Assembly (NCBI RefSeq): GCF_011038965.1
Contig: NZ_JAAKEB010000007.1
Coordinates: 1 to 64,000 of the forward strand
Direction of reading: 5' to 3'
From: Adlercreutzia sp. ZJ141
GTDB taxonomy: Bacteria > Actinomycetota > Coriobacteriia > Coriobacteriales > Eggerthellaceae
DNA: 64,000 bases
Of this stretch, positions 8,330 through 17,082 are shown in pieces. Both the position numbers and the translations under genes were made by a program. The notes beneath the pieces are model-generated. The model saw only the letters and a program-made list of their open reading frames with translations, searched no databases and had not been told where the DNA came from. Within the stretch, counting starts at the first letter, position 1; each line of letters starts with the position of its first letter.

Positions 8330-9688
8330 CTACGTCCTTTCACTGCCCCTTAGGTCTTGAGCCAAGCTATTTCGACGATCACTATCTCGTTGATTCCTAT
8401 TAATTCGATCACTAATCTTCATGCCGAAGAGCATCCATAGCTCTTTTGATGTGAAAAAAGAGCCACTAAAAAAGCCACGAGGGAATACGGTGATTGAAAT
8501 CAGCAAAGCAAGCTCTCCTCTTGACGAATTCTCTGAAGAGAGCTTAACTGCAGATATTACCGACCAAGCTATAAGCAACCCTCCGATGAAATAGCCAAAA
8601 GTCACAAATATGTCCAAATACAAACTGTGCGTGAGACCTACGAGAACCTCACCACTAAAAGCCCCAAGTCCGGTCAATGGGCATTCATTAAGGCGATCGA
8701 CAACAACAGAATAGTAATCAGAGCGTCCAGAATCATAAAATGCCTGATCGCTCAGCATCAACACCAAAGTCCTACTAGATATCCCACGAGATTCCAAAAA
8801 TTCAATTATTGTAGACAGCAATTCCGTATAAAATAGGGTAGCAAACACAAAAGCTGTTAAAACAACAAGAGATATAATGATCTTCTTTCTCCCCTTCTCC
8901 ATCATTAGAAGAACAACCATAGCAATACCAATACTCAACAATGGCCCTCTCGAACCCGACAGAAGAATATAAACAACAGACAATATAAAGGCTACGATTA
9001 CCAGAGGGGTTTTCCTCCTTCGCATCTTCAGTAGAAGCAGCAAAGACAACAGCAACACCGCGTTACCGTATCCCATGCTGTATTGGATTGTTCGCGATTC
9101 GCTAATCGCAAGAGATGGGACTAATGAGCATACAAAAGCTATAGATGCAAACACAAACAAAACCGGACAACACTGCAACAAATTATTCAACAGGTGATCA
9201 TAATCTCTCATCATGGATAGAAGCATGAATAACGGCAGACTGTACATTAAGAATGTCTGAAGCTGCGATTTCACATAATTGTACGGAAATGTTGAATCAA
9301 CAAACAGACGGTTATCATGAATCCATGCCAAAGCAAAAAACATGAAACAGCAAATAATAATCAGTACCGTTATAGAAGATAGATTACCGATAACGGTACG
9401 ATCAAATAGAAGCCGAACATATAGTACTAACAACACCCCTATAACAATTGCATTTAATATATCGTTATAAGCGAAGGCAAGACTAGATGCACCCACAAGC
9501 ATATTCTTACAAGCTGGCAAAACTAAATGTACTGCAGCAACAAAAGCTATCCGTTCATCAGAACGTTTAAGCCTTTCTGAATCTGGTGTTGTTTTGCCAA
9601 TTTCTGACTCCATTATGGGCATGTCAACACAACTCTTATGGAGAGTTGTGTTGCTCTCATGGACTGTACTGAGGTGTTGCGATTTCAT
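8330..9688 (-). CDS. wzy: O-antigen/exopolysaccharide polymerase (Wzy-like)
   Basis: A membrane protein of up to 452 residues with about 10-12 hydrophobic helices and a large periplasmic-type loop between late helices (FLESRGISSRTLVLMLSDQA). The loop contains GRSDYYSVVVDRLNECPLTG. This layout and the GSRGPLLSIGIA helix fit O-antigen ligase/polymerase (Wzy_C) proteins. It would join repeat units flipped by the Wzx at 1798-3234. The start is uncertain: an ATG at 9622 (MPIMESEIGK) would remove 22 residues and place a perfect 12-bp hairpin (9625-9653) in the leader. Specific sugar linkage cannot be inferred. Confidence 0.8.
   Translation of the reverse strand: MKSQHLSTVHESNTTLHKSCVDMPIMESEIGKTTPDSERLKRSDERIAFVAAVHLVLPACKNMLVGASSLAFAYNDILNAIVIGVLLVLYVRLLFDRTVIGNLSSITVLIIICCFMFFALAWIHDNRLFVDSTFPYNYVKSQLQTFLMYSLPLFMLLSMMRDYDHLLNNLLQCCPVLFVFASIAFVCSLVPSLAISESRTIQYSMGYGNAVLLLSLLLLLKMRRRKTPLVIVAFILSVVYILLSGSRGPLLSIGIAMVVLLMMEKGRKKIIISLVVLTAFVFATLFYTELLSTIIEFLESRGISSRTLVLMLSDQAFYDSGRSDYYSVVVDRLNECPLTGLGAFSGEVLVGLTHSLYLDIFVTFGYFIGGLLIAWSVISAVKLSSENSSRGELALLISITVFPRGFFSGSFFTSKELWMLFGMKISDRINRNQRDSDRRNSLAQDLRGSERT
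9625..9653. repeat. Perfect 12-bp hairpin at the start of wzy
   Basis: CAACACAACTCT at 9625-9636 and AGAGTTGTGTTG at 9642-9653 are exact reverse complements with a 5-base loop. The structure lies just upstream of the alternative wzy start at 9622, on the transcribed strand. It could affect translation of the polymerase or be the edge of an insertion. Confidence 0.6.
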
Positions 9689-9740
9689 GCGGCCACTTTC
9701 ATGATTGTCGCAAGCTTCCGATTACATCTATTCACAACGA

Positions 9741-10629
9741 TTTCCGATAACGCAGATCCTGTAGCGTATCGGAAGCGGATAATCGAGAGGTGTAAGGTGC
9801 TAGCACCACCCCACACCCCCCTTGCGGCATCTGCGTCATCAAAGGATTGGAGAACTCCTGTGGACGGCAGAGAAGCCAACAAGAAAAGAAGGCTTGCATA
9901 CACGCAGGGATTGCTTCCCTATACATATGAGAGTGAGTGCACAAAACCCGACGGAAGGGTGTTAACCGCACACGAAGTCGAGCATGCAGTACTTGGAAGA
10001 ATCAAACAAGGCGAGCCCAGTGCATGGGATGTACTGTGTGCCGAGTCTCTTTCGGAGAAGTGCTTTTCACATGGCTGTGCTTTTGATGACGGCGCTATCG
10101 ATGAGTATCCCGGGTGGTGCAAGTTTGTCATCTTGGGATTTGAGGGCTGGGTGATGTGACTGCCACGATAAGCCATATCAACACCACTCGCGCAGAATCG
10201 ACCAACAACAAGATCAAAGAACTCAAAAGCGAAAGCCGAGGGTTTGACACCTTCAATGAAACCAGAAGACGACTTCTTTTGGCCTTTGGTGCACCCGATG
10301 CTGTTGAAGGATCTACTGCCTATGAAAGAAGAAAGAAGGCTCAAGCAAGCGCTTGTGCTTCCAAACCTTCCAAGCGAAGGAAGAAAAAGCGCTAGAGGAT
10401 AGACATGACACGCCTGTCTGTACCCAGAAGCCCGCCGGGACCCAAGGTCACATAATGTCGCATTTCTAGTTGTAAAGCTGCATCTCATAGCTTGTGTTTT
10501 AAGCCCTTAGATCCAAGGGCATCTGCCAGTGCGTCCTAAAACCCATCCTGTTTCTTCCGAAACTGGTGTTGCCGCCTTAGATCTCATATAAAATGCCTGA
10601 TCAAGTTAATGTTTTTGGGTTATCGGCAA
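9741..10629. mobile_element. Second decayed ISL3-like element
   Basis: A transposase remnant (10156-10395) lies in an 889-bp segment. Candidate terminal repeats are TTTCCGATAACGCAGAT at 9741-9757 and the reverse complement TTGCCGATAACCCAAAA at 10613-10629, matching at 13 of 17 bases. The boundaries are inferred and could be wrong. The ends differ from those of the element at 6131-7181, so the two are separate insertions. Inside are a 12-bp palindrome GGTGCTAGCACC near 9799 and a hairpin at 9742-9774. Confidence 0.45.
10156..10395 (+). pseudogene. ISL3-like transposase, C-terminal fragment
   Basis: The frame reads RAESTNNKIKELKSESRGFD followed by TFNETRRRLLLAFGAP. This matches the end of the DDE domain of ISL3-type transposases, where the last catalytic Glu is in AESTNNKIK. 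A basic tail (KPSKRRKKKR) ends the frame. No N-terminal domain is recognisable upstream. The long open frame at 9638-10159 shows no transposase motifs and is probably not a gene. Confidence 0.7.
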
Positions 10630-10641
10630 CACAGATTTCGG
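10557..10641. repeat. Imperfect 18-bp inverted repeat downstream of the ATP-grasp gene
   Basis: CCGAAACTGGTGTTGCCG at 10557-10574 pairs with CGGCAACACAGATTTCGG at 10624-10641 at 15 of 18 positions, with a 49-base loop. It lies just downstream (in transcription direction) of the gene ending at 10685 and overlaps the proposed right end of the second insertion sequence. Confidence 0.5.
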
Positions 10642-10684
10642 AAAGGCCAACGTTTATCAATTTGTCTGTGAGATGAATTTGATT

Positions 10685-11620
10685 TCATCTAGACTGGCTA
10701 CCACTGTTTTCTTGAGTAGTCGGAAGCGATAGATAACTCCCCCATAACCTATCATAGAATGGAGGTGTAATGTCCATCACTCCACCGCCATGGTGAAATG
10801 TCATCTCACCAAAAAACACTTGCGCACCAGTGTCATAAAAGTCAACCCGAACGTGAGGTATGCCTTCCGATAGCATTTCCGCCATATCAAGCATTTCACG
10901 AAAGTGAATTGGCGGATCCTGAACAAGCCTCTTATCATTGGCGCAACCATATTCAACATCTATAAATTCCCAATCCGTTGTATAGAAGTTTCGAATATGC
11001 TGAGAAAATCTACCTGAATCTACCTGAACAAACCTAGCAACTCCATCAAAGCAGAAAAATTTGTAATCAGTTAGCTCGTTTTTTCCAACATCCTCAACGT
11101 ACTGTTCTGCTATGACTTTTGGTTTTATCTTTCTATAATTTGGTTCTCTACTCTTCCAAAAATAATTCCTCTTCAATGCTTTACCGAGTTTCTTTTTTGC
11201 GGAATCGATATCAAAATTCTTTATATCTTTACAAACAACAACACTACCCGAATCATGATTACACTTAAGCACAAAAGATTCTGGAAGCTTTTGTGCGTCG
11301 ATATCTTCTACTCTATCCCAAACCGCAAGTGTCGGAATAACATGTTGATCACCCAATATCTTAGCTACATAGTTTTTAACAAGATACTTGTCGGTTAAAT
11401 TTGTATAAAACTCATTATATGTATGCAGTTTCAACCATTGAAGCTTTTCGTTAAAACCTTCCGGATTATTTAAATTTGGAAATATACCCTGGTACGCATA
11501 ATAGAAAAGATTTATGTACGTCCTATCACTGATAGCTCTTAAAGGCCATCGTTGACACATATGAACCAGCACAAGCGCCGGATTCTTTATTCCCTTCATT
11601 GCTTTTTCGATCACATACAT
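10685..11620 (-). CDS. TupA-like ATP-grasp protein
   Basis: A 311-residue protein of the ATPgrasp_TupA family, named after the teichuronopeptide biosynthesis protein. Family features seen are NLNNPEGFNEKLQWLKL near residue 50 and LTDKYLVKNYVAKILGD. The ATP-grasp core follows with SFVLKCNHDSGSVVVCKD, KPKVIAEQYVED, DYKFFCFDG and VRVDFYDT, then FGEMTFHHGGG. TupA-like enzymes are thought to form amide bonds or modify cell-surface polymers. The nucleotide-sugar dehydrogenase nearby would supply a carboxyl sugar. AAGGAAAAGG precedes the ATG at 11620; a longer frame to 11704 overlaps the upstream glycosyltransferase. Exact chemistry is unknown. Confidence 0.8.
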   Translation of the reverse strand: MYVIEKAMKGIKNPALVLVHMCQRWPLRAISDRTYINLFYYAYQGIFPNLNNPEGFNEKLQWLKLHTYNEFYTNLTDKYLVKNYVAKILGDQHVIPTLAVWDRVEDIDAQKLPESFVLKCNHDSGSVVVCKDIKNFDIDSAKKKLGKALKRNYFWKSREPNYRKIKPKVIAEQYVEDVGKNELTDYKFFCFDGVARFVQVDSGRFSQHIRNFYTTDWEFIDVEYGCANDKRLVQDPPIHFREMLDMAEMLSEGIPHVRVDFYDTGAQVFFGEMTFHHGGGVMDITPPFYDRLWGSYLSLPTTQENSGSQSR

Positions 11621-11633
11621 AATCCTTTTCCTT

Positions 11634-12731
11634 CTAGCCAATCGAATCACAATAGAGAGCGACATATCGCCTCGCAATATCGCACCAACGGAAAATACGC
11701 GCATATTGAGTAATTGTGCTCCTTTTTTGCGCGCTCATTGCAGACGCCAGTAATATCGCATCTGCAATTCCTTTAAAATCCGATGAATTAACGGCATAAC
11801 CTACTTCACCATTTCTAAATTGCCCATCAAATCCCTGATCTTTGGTGTAAACCACAGGTAAACCTTGACTCATGGCCTCAACATAAGACAAACCAAATGT
11901 TTCGTGATGGGATGGCATAACAAACACATCAGCCATACGATATTCAGCAATCAGATTCTTTTGTGACATAGGTGGATACAGGTCCACAAAAGAGCACCTT
12001 GTCAGCTTTTGAAACACTTTCCTATCCTTCACCTTACCAATTATTCTAAGACGCACATCGTAGCCTCGCTCACGTAGATTATGGCATGCCTTCATGGTTC
12101 CGAGCTGATTTTTGTTTTTGCTGATATCACCTACCTGCACAAGACGCATCGTGCCATCGTTACGCCGAGACTCGACGGGAGAATTGGCAAGGAATAGCTC
12201 ATTGATGCCATTAGGTATAACCAACGATTTCGACTCGATGCTTGCTTTTTTGCTAGCTGGAACAAAATCACGCAATACACGCTGGCGATAAGGTTCAGAA
12301 ATGAAAACAACTGCATTAGCGTTCTCCATAATTTCTAAGCCACATCTTCTTAACCATGGACGCATAGCGAAGAATTCATTAACGTCGCTATTTCGAACCG
12401 CAACGATATAAGGTGTTCCAATCTCTTTTTTAATTTCGTATGCAACGTATCCATTGGCAAAAAGACTATGCGCATGCACGACATCGTATTTCTCTTCAGA
12501 AAACAATTCACAAAACGCACGCATAACCTTGTGTTGTTTATGCTTGTAAAAGACCCTATCAAGCTGTCCATAGCACTCAGAAAAACGCACATTTGGGCTA
12601 GCAGCCGTGTAATTCGTGCCTCGAACAGCAAAATAGAACACGTCCTGTTCTATTCCCTTCTCGTGAAGCTTATCAAAAAGCAGCTTATACAAAGGACTGG
12701 AGTAATATGAACAAACCTGAAGTACTTTCAC
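11634..12731 (-). CDS. Family 4 glycosyltransferase
   Basis: A 365-residue GT-B enzyme with a GTG start at 12731 (VKVLQVCSYY). The C-terminal nucleotide-sugar domain has RLVQVGDISKNKNQLGTM, VRLRIIGKVKDRKVF and PSHHETFGLSYVEAMSQGLP, with the two conserved Glu residues. DVVHAHSLFANGYVAYEIKK is the typical acceptor-domain segment. It is 13 bases upstream of the ATP-grasp gene start and in the same operon. The ribosome-binding site is weak, so expression may depend on coupling to the dehydrogenase upstream. Donor is unknown. Confidence 0.88.
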   Translation of the reverse strand: MKVLQVCSYYSSPLYKLLFDKLHEKGIEQDVFYFAVRGTNYTAASPNVRFSECYGQLDRVFYKHKQHKVMRAFCELFSEEKYDVVHAHSLFANGYVAYEIKKEIGTPYIVAVRNSDVNEFFAMRPWLRRCGLEIMENANAVVFISEPYRQRVLRDFVPASKKASIESKSLVIPNGINELFLANSPVESRRNDGTMRLVQVGDISKNKNQLGTMKACHNLRERGYDVRLRIIGKVKDRKVFQKLTRCSFVDLYPPMSQKNLIAEYRMADVFVMPSHHETFGLSYVEAMSQGLPVVYTKDQGFDGQFRNGEVGYAVNSSDFKGIADAILLASAMSAQKRSTITQYARIFRWCDIARRYVALYCDSIG

Positions 12732-12745
12732 GCGCTGCCGCTAGT

Positions 12746-14065
12746 TTAGAGACGCCAGTACCGAATTCCGCATTGCGCTATCTCGATACGATCAAAGATA
12801 CCTTTTATATCAATAAGTACCTTTTCATTTGAAGGGACATCGGCAAACAAATATTCAATCTCTGAAACACTCATTGCTTTAAACTGATCGTGAGCTACAG
12901 CAACAATGACGCAATCGGCATTGCTTGCATCCTTAATTGGATGAAGATCGACCTTGTAATCTAACTTCGCATCTCGCTCAGAGGCCCAAGGGTCAACAAC
13001 AACGGGCTCTACACCGTACTCCCTCAGGCGGTTGATCACGTCGCCGACCTTCGAGTTCCGGCAATCAGGACAATTCTCCTTAAAGGTAAGACCCAAGATG
13101 ACAACCTTGGCTTTCGCGGGAGCTTTCCTAGCTCTAATCATCTGTTTAATTGCCGCATCGGCCACGAATTCGCCCATGCCATCGTTCACCTTACGACCAG
13201 ACAGGATAATCTGAGAATGGTAGCCAAGCTTCTCGGCTTCATAAGTGAAGTAATACGGATCAACTCCGATGCAATGGCCGCCGACCAACCCGGGGCGAAA
13301 ACCAAGGGCATTCCATTTCGTGTTCATCCCGTCGACAACTTCGTTTGTATCGATCCCCATCCGATCGAAAACCATAGCGAGCTCGTTCATAAACGCGATG
13401 TTTATGTCGCGCTGACTGTTCTCGACAACTTTGATAGCCTCCGCGGTTTTGATGGTAGAGACTGGATAAGTGCCAACCTCAATAACTAAGTCGTAGACTC
13501 TCTTGATCTGCTCAAGTGCATCTTCGTCGGAACCAGACACGATTTTCCGGATGTTCTGAAGGGTGTGTACCTTGTCACCTGGATTGATGCGCTCGGGACT
13601 GTAACCGACCTTAAAATCAGCCCCACATTTCAACCCCGATTCTTCTTCGAGGATAGGAACACAGACATCTTCCGTGACCCCCGGGTACACCGTCGACTCG
13701 AACACAACGATAGAGCCAGGAGTGAGACGCCTTCCTACAATCCTTGATGCCCCTTCGACAGGAGTCAAATCAGGTGTCTTGTCTAAGTTTACCGGAGTGG
13801 GAACTGCAACAATATGGAACTTTGATTCACGAAGACGTTCGGGATCGGCAGTAAAATCGACTGAGCATTGGGCAACCCCTTCGTCTCCGACTTCATGTGT
13901 AGGATCGATGCCTTTCTTGTAAAGCCCTATCTTCTCTTCATTCAAATCGTATCCAATTACTTGAACTTTTTTAGAAAAGGCAACGGCAATGGGCATACCA
14001 ACATACCCAAGACCTACAAGGGAGAGTTTCGTCTCTCTATTCAGCAGTTCCTCGTAGATTCCCAT
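12746..14065 (-). CDS. Nucleotide-sugar 6-dehydrogenase (WbpO/TviB-like)
   Basis: A 439-residue NAD-dependent UDP-sugar dehydrogenase that oxidises the C6 alcohol to a carboxylate in two steps. The N-terminal Rossmann motif is LSLVGLGYVGMPIAVAFSKK. The catalytic Cys lies in GGHCIGVDPYYFTYEA, and KVVENSQRDINIAFMNELA is the central dimer segment. The C-terminal domain has ILGLTFKENCPDCRNSKV. The pattern resembles UDP-HexNAc dehydrogenases such as WbpO/TviB more than UDP-glucose dehydrogenase, but this is by eye. AAAGGA precedes the ATG at 14065. The product is probably a HexNAc uronic acid for the polymer. Confidence 0.9.
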   Translation of the reverse strand: MGIYEELLNRETKLSLVGLGYVGMPIAVAFSKKVQVIGYDLNEEKIGLYKKGIDPTHEVGDEGVAQCSVDFTADPERLRESKFHIVAVPTPVNLDKTPDLTPVEGASRIVGRRLTPGSIVVFESTVYPGVTEDVCVPILEEESGLKCGADFKVGYSPERINPGDKVHTLQNIRKIVSGSDEDALEQIKRVYDLVIEVGTYPVSTIKTAEAIKVVENSQRDINIAFMNELAMVFDRMGIDTNEVVDGMNTKWNALGFRPGLVGGHCIGVDPYYFTYEAEKLGYHSQIILSGRKVNDGMGEFVADAAIKQMIRARKAPAKAKVVILGLTFKENCPDCRNSKVGDVINRLREYGVEPVVVDPWASERDAKLDYKVDLHPIKDASNADCVIVAVAHDQFKAMSVSEIEYLFADVPSNEKVLIDIKGIFDRIEIAQCGIRYWRL

Positions 14066-14112
14066 TTTTTTCCTTTCAGGTTTTGAAAACAAAACAGCTT
14101 CAACCGATAAAG

Positions 14113-15114
14113 CTAGCTGCGGCAGTTCCCCGTACATAGCTTCCCCAAGCCAAGTAGAGAACCAAGTCCATAAGAGATGTGGAAAACCGGAAACAGCATC
14201 GCAATCAGGACAATCTCTCGTAAAGATCGTGAGGCTTTGCATGCAAAGGCAGCGTCGAGAAGACAATACAGCACCAACTCAACGGCTAACAGCTCCCAAA
14301 ACACAGTTGCTACGACACCCAAAAGAGTCAGCGCCAAAATGGAAAGTACAAACGCGAGCGGCACGAAATGTCGAACACTCATAGAGCCTGGACACAGCTT
14401 CATCGTTATCACATTCCACATGCCATTCTGTATCGCCATTCTAGCTATACCTGACGCGGTGTCTCTGCAGTAGTAGGTTAGCCTGATGTCTTTCGACATG
14501 TAAATCTTTCCGCCATTGCTTCGAATCCGATAATTCATTTCGTTATCTTGGTTTCGGACAAGACGCTCATCGTACCCGCCCCATTTTTCGAAGACCTCGC
14601 GCCTAAAGGCCCCGAATGGAACAGTGTCAACATAGCCGCTTTCCCCTTCAGTTCGGAATTGGGAATTACCAACGCCGAATTTAGAAGAGAGCATTTTGGC
14701 GATTGCGTTACCTATAAACCCATGACTTTTTGTCTCAGCCACACCGCCGACATTGTCCGCATCGGTGTTTTCGAGGTAGTAGATGCATTTCTCAATGTAG
14801 TCATTGGCGTAACTCGCGTGCGCATCGAGTCTGATGATGTACTCGCCTTTTGCTTCGGCGATTCCAATATTCATCGCATAAGGAACGGTTTTGCTCGGAT
14901 TGTCTAAGAGATGAATTAGTCTCGGGAAACGCCTAACATACGAACTAATGATATTCCGTGTGTGGTCATTTGACATACCGTCGACGAAGATCCATTCCAT
15001 ATCGTCTATTGGATACGTTTGATTGAAGAGCGATTCAATGCAATTGGCTATGTACGCTTCCTCATTACGTACTGGCATTACTACAGAAATACTTGGCCGC
15101 TTAACCTTACTCAT
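14113..15114 (-). CDS. Family 2 glycosyltransferase, ExoA-like, membrane-anchored
   Basis: A 333-residue GT-A enzyme with C-terminal membrane helices. SISVVMPVRNEEAYIANCIE opens the fold, WIFVDGMSNDHTRN is the nucleotide loop, and YIIRLDAHASY carries the DXD-like metal motif. RNQDNEMNYRIRSNGGKIY contains the catalytic ED-type motif. Three hydrophobic segments follow from about residue 245, as in succinoglycan ExoA. Its ATG overlaps the stop of the upstream sugar transferase by 8 bases, suggesting translational coupling. It may add the second sugar of the repeat unit, which is inferred only from position. Confidence 0.88.
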   Translation of the reverse strand: MSKVKRPSISVVMPVRNEEAYIANCIESLFNQTYPIDDMEWIFVDGMSNDHTRNIISSYVRRFPRLIHLLDNPSKTVPYAMNIGIAEAKGEYIIRLDAHASYANDYIEKCIYYLENTDADNVGGVAETKSHGFIGNAIAKMLSSKFGVGNSQFRTEGESGYVDTVPFGAFRREVFEKWGGYDERLVRNQDNEMNYRIRSNGGKIYMSKDIRLTYYCRDTASGIARMAIQNGMWNVITMKLCPGSMSVRHFVPLAFVLSILALTLLGVVATVFWELLAVELVLYCLLDAAFACKASRSLREIVLIAMLFPVFHISYGLGSLLGLGKLCTGNCRS

Positions 15115-15871
15115 TACGATTCTTTACCTTGCGCCAACCCACTGTTTCAACTTCCTTTTCGTAAGGCTTTGAAACAGTCACTCTGAACCCCATAACCGCT
15201 CCAGTAGTTACAAGCACTAACTTGGCATCCCGCGAAAACGATAAGCTGGCTATGTCTTTCAGATTGCACGCCATCTTCCTTGGAAGGACGTCCTTCACAT
15301 AGGCTTGGTCAACATCTTCTGTGGAGTCGAGTAGTTCGGCCTCATCTTTGAATGTGATGCTTGCTGTGGAGGTCACTCCCGCAGGCAGGAGCAGGGTCGC
15401 CATCATCTCAGGCGTGTAAGATGCAACATATTTGGGAACTTCGGGTCTTGTACCCACAAAGCTCATTGTTCCGCGAAGTACATCGATCAGCTGACTGAAC
15501 TCATCGAGTCGGTACTTTCTTATGACAGCCCCGACGCGTGTAACACGATTGTCATCGTTCGTGGTCACCGCACTACCGATCTTGTCGGCTTCCTGCACCA
15601 TGGTTCGAAACTTAAAGATTCGAAACTCCTTGCCGTATTGGGTCACACGCATCTGACGGTAGAACACCGGGCCGGGAGAATCCAGCTTAATGGCGATTGC
15701 TAAGATAATAAACAGCCACCAGGTTAAGGCGAACAGAACCAAGGAGCCAATGATGTCGAATACCCGTTTGACAACGAGCTGGCCGCGCTTTTTGGCAAGT
15801 GAGTCGTAGTAAGGCCGCACCTCATCGCAGCGCATACTCTCTGGCAGTTCGTCCCAAGAAAGCCACTTCAT
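15107..15871 (-). CDS. Und-P sugar-1-phosphate transferase (PglC/WcaJ-type initiating enzyme)
   Basis: A 254-residue bacterial sugar transferase that starts the repeat unit by moving a sugar-1-phosphate to undecaprenyl phosphate. One membrane segment (IGSLVLFALTWWLFIILAIA) is followed by the family core: KLDSPGPVFYRQMRVTQYGK, FRIFKFRTMV, TRVGAVIRKYRLDEFSQL and SFVGTRPEVPKYV. Short PglC-type length suggests a bacillosamine-like substrate, which the two upstream genes could make. The start at 15871 overlaps the aminotransferase stop (ATGA), so the genes are coupled. A longer frame to 15901 is less likely. Confidence 0.9.
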   Translation of the reverse strand: MKWLSWDELPESMRCDEVRPYYDSLAKKRGQLVVKRVFDIIGSLVLFALTWWLFIILAIAIKLDSPGPVFYRQMRVTQYGKEFRIFKFRTMVQEADKIGSAVTTNDDNRVTRVGAVIRKYRLDEFSQLIDVLRGTMSFVGTRPEVPKYVASYTPEMMATLLLPAGVTSTASITFKDEAELLDSTEDVDQAYVKDVLPRKMACNLKDIASLSFSRDAKLVLVTTGAVMGFRVTVSKPYEKEVETVGWRKVKNRNE

Positions 15872-17082
15872 CGGAGGTTTTTCACCTCTTCTACGAAGCA
15901 CTCGATAACGTAGTCCACCTGCTCGTCAGTGAGACAGGTGTGTAAAGGCAGCGTTACTTCATTGGCAAAGCGCGCATAGGCGCCTGGGTAGTCGGCGATG
16001 TTAAACCCCAGCTTCTGGTAGGCCGTCATCATAGGCAGGGGCTTGTAATGGACATTGCAGGCAACGCCACGCTCGGCCATATTGACGATAAGGGCGTTGC
16101 GCTGCTCTGCATTGATGCCAGGAACACGGCAGATGTAGAGGTGCCCTGACGATGAGTGGTCTTCTGTGTAGTGCGGCAATGACTCAACACCAAGCGGCTT
16201 GAAGGCTTCGTCGTAGCGTGCGATGATCTCGCGGCGACGGGTAAGCATCGCTGGGTAGCGGTCAAGCTGTACTAGTCCAATTGCCGCCATAACGTCGGTC
16301 ATGTTGCACTTATACCAAGGATCCACAACATCGTATTCCCAAGCGCCAAGCTTGGTCTTAGCTAAAGCATCTTTTGACTGGCCGTGCAGGCTCAGCAACT
16401 GCAACTTATGGTAGATCTCTTCGTCATCAACACCAGGAATGCTTCGCCAGGTTAAGCATCCTCCTTCAGCAGTGGTGAGGTTCTTTACCGCATGGAAGCT
16501 AAACGAACTGAAGTCAGCTACAGAGCCGACCATCTTGCCGTGGTAGATCGCGCCCAGCGCATGTGCGGCATCGGCACAAACCGCCACCCTCCCCATTGCC
16601 TTCTGAACGGAGTTTGCTGGACGAAAGAGATGTTTCTTTCCCTCAACGATCCGAAAGATAGCATCGTAGTTACACGGCACACCACCCAAGTCAACCGGAA
16701 TGATAGCCTTCGTTCTTTCGTTAATGGCTGCTTCTACGGCACCGTAGTCCATCTCAAAGGATCCAGGCTGGCAGTCAACAAGCACAAGGGTTGCACCCAC
16801 GTGACAAACCACCGAAGCAGTAGCAGTGTAGGTGTAGGCCGGAACGATTACCTCATCCCCCGGTCCCACTCCCAACACGCGCAGCGCCAACTCAGCACAG
16901 GCAGTCTGCGAGTTCAGACAGCAGCAGCCATCAGCACCTAGATAATCCTTCAGCCTGCGCTCAAGTTCCTTCACTCGCGGGCCGGTGGTAATCCAGCCCG
17001 AACGCAATGCATCTGCAACCTCGGCAATCTCAGCTTCAGTGATATCTGGCGGCGAGAAGGGGATGCTCATCTTCACCGTCAC
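15868..17082 (-). CDS. DegT-family sugar aminotransferase (PglE-like)
   Basis: A 404-residue PLP-dependent aminotransferase. The lysine that binds PLP is in SFHAVKNLTTAEGG. VCADAAHALGA provides the Asp, and SGWITTGPRVKELERRLKDY is the common N-terminal segment. It follows the 4,6-dehydratase gene directly and is predicted to aminate UDP-4-keto-6-deoxy-GlcNAc to a UDP-4-amino sugar. A GTG at 17082 overlaps the dehydratase stop as GTGA; an ATG at 17070 (MSIPFSPPDI) is the alternative start. No PglD-type acetyltransferase is present, so the amino group may stay free or be modified elsewhere. Confidence 0.87.
   Translation of the reverse strand: MTVKMSIPFSPPDITEAEIAEVADALRSGWITTGPRVKELERRLKDYLGADGCCCLNSQTACAELALRVLGVGPGDEVIVPAYTYTATASVVCHVGATLVLVDCQPGSFEMDYGAVEAAINERTKAIIPVDLGGVPCNYDAIFRIVEGKKHLFRPANSVQKAMGRVAVCADAAHALGAIYHGKMVGSVADFSSFSFHAVKNLTTAEGGCLTWRSIPGVDDEEIYHKLQLLSLHGQSKDALAKTKLGAWEYDVVDPWYKCNMTDVMAAIGLVQLDRYPAMLTRRREIIARYDEAFKPLGVESLPHYTEDHSSSGHLYICRVPGINAEQRNALIVNMAERGVACNVHYKPLPMMTAYQKLGFNIADYPGAYARFANEVTLPLHTCLTDEQVDYVIECFVEEVKNLR

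Noticed and set aside
9638-10159. 173-codon plus-strand ORF
   Set aside because: It crosses the presumed left end of the insertion sequence and the antisense of wzy, and shows no conserved protein pattern.
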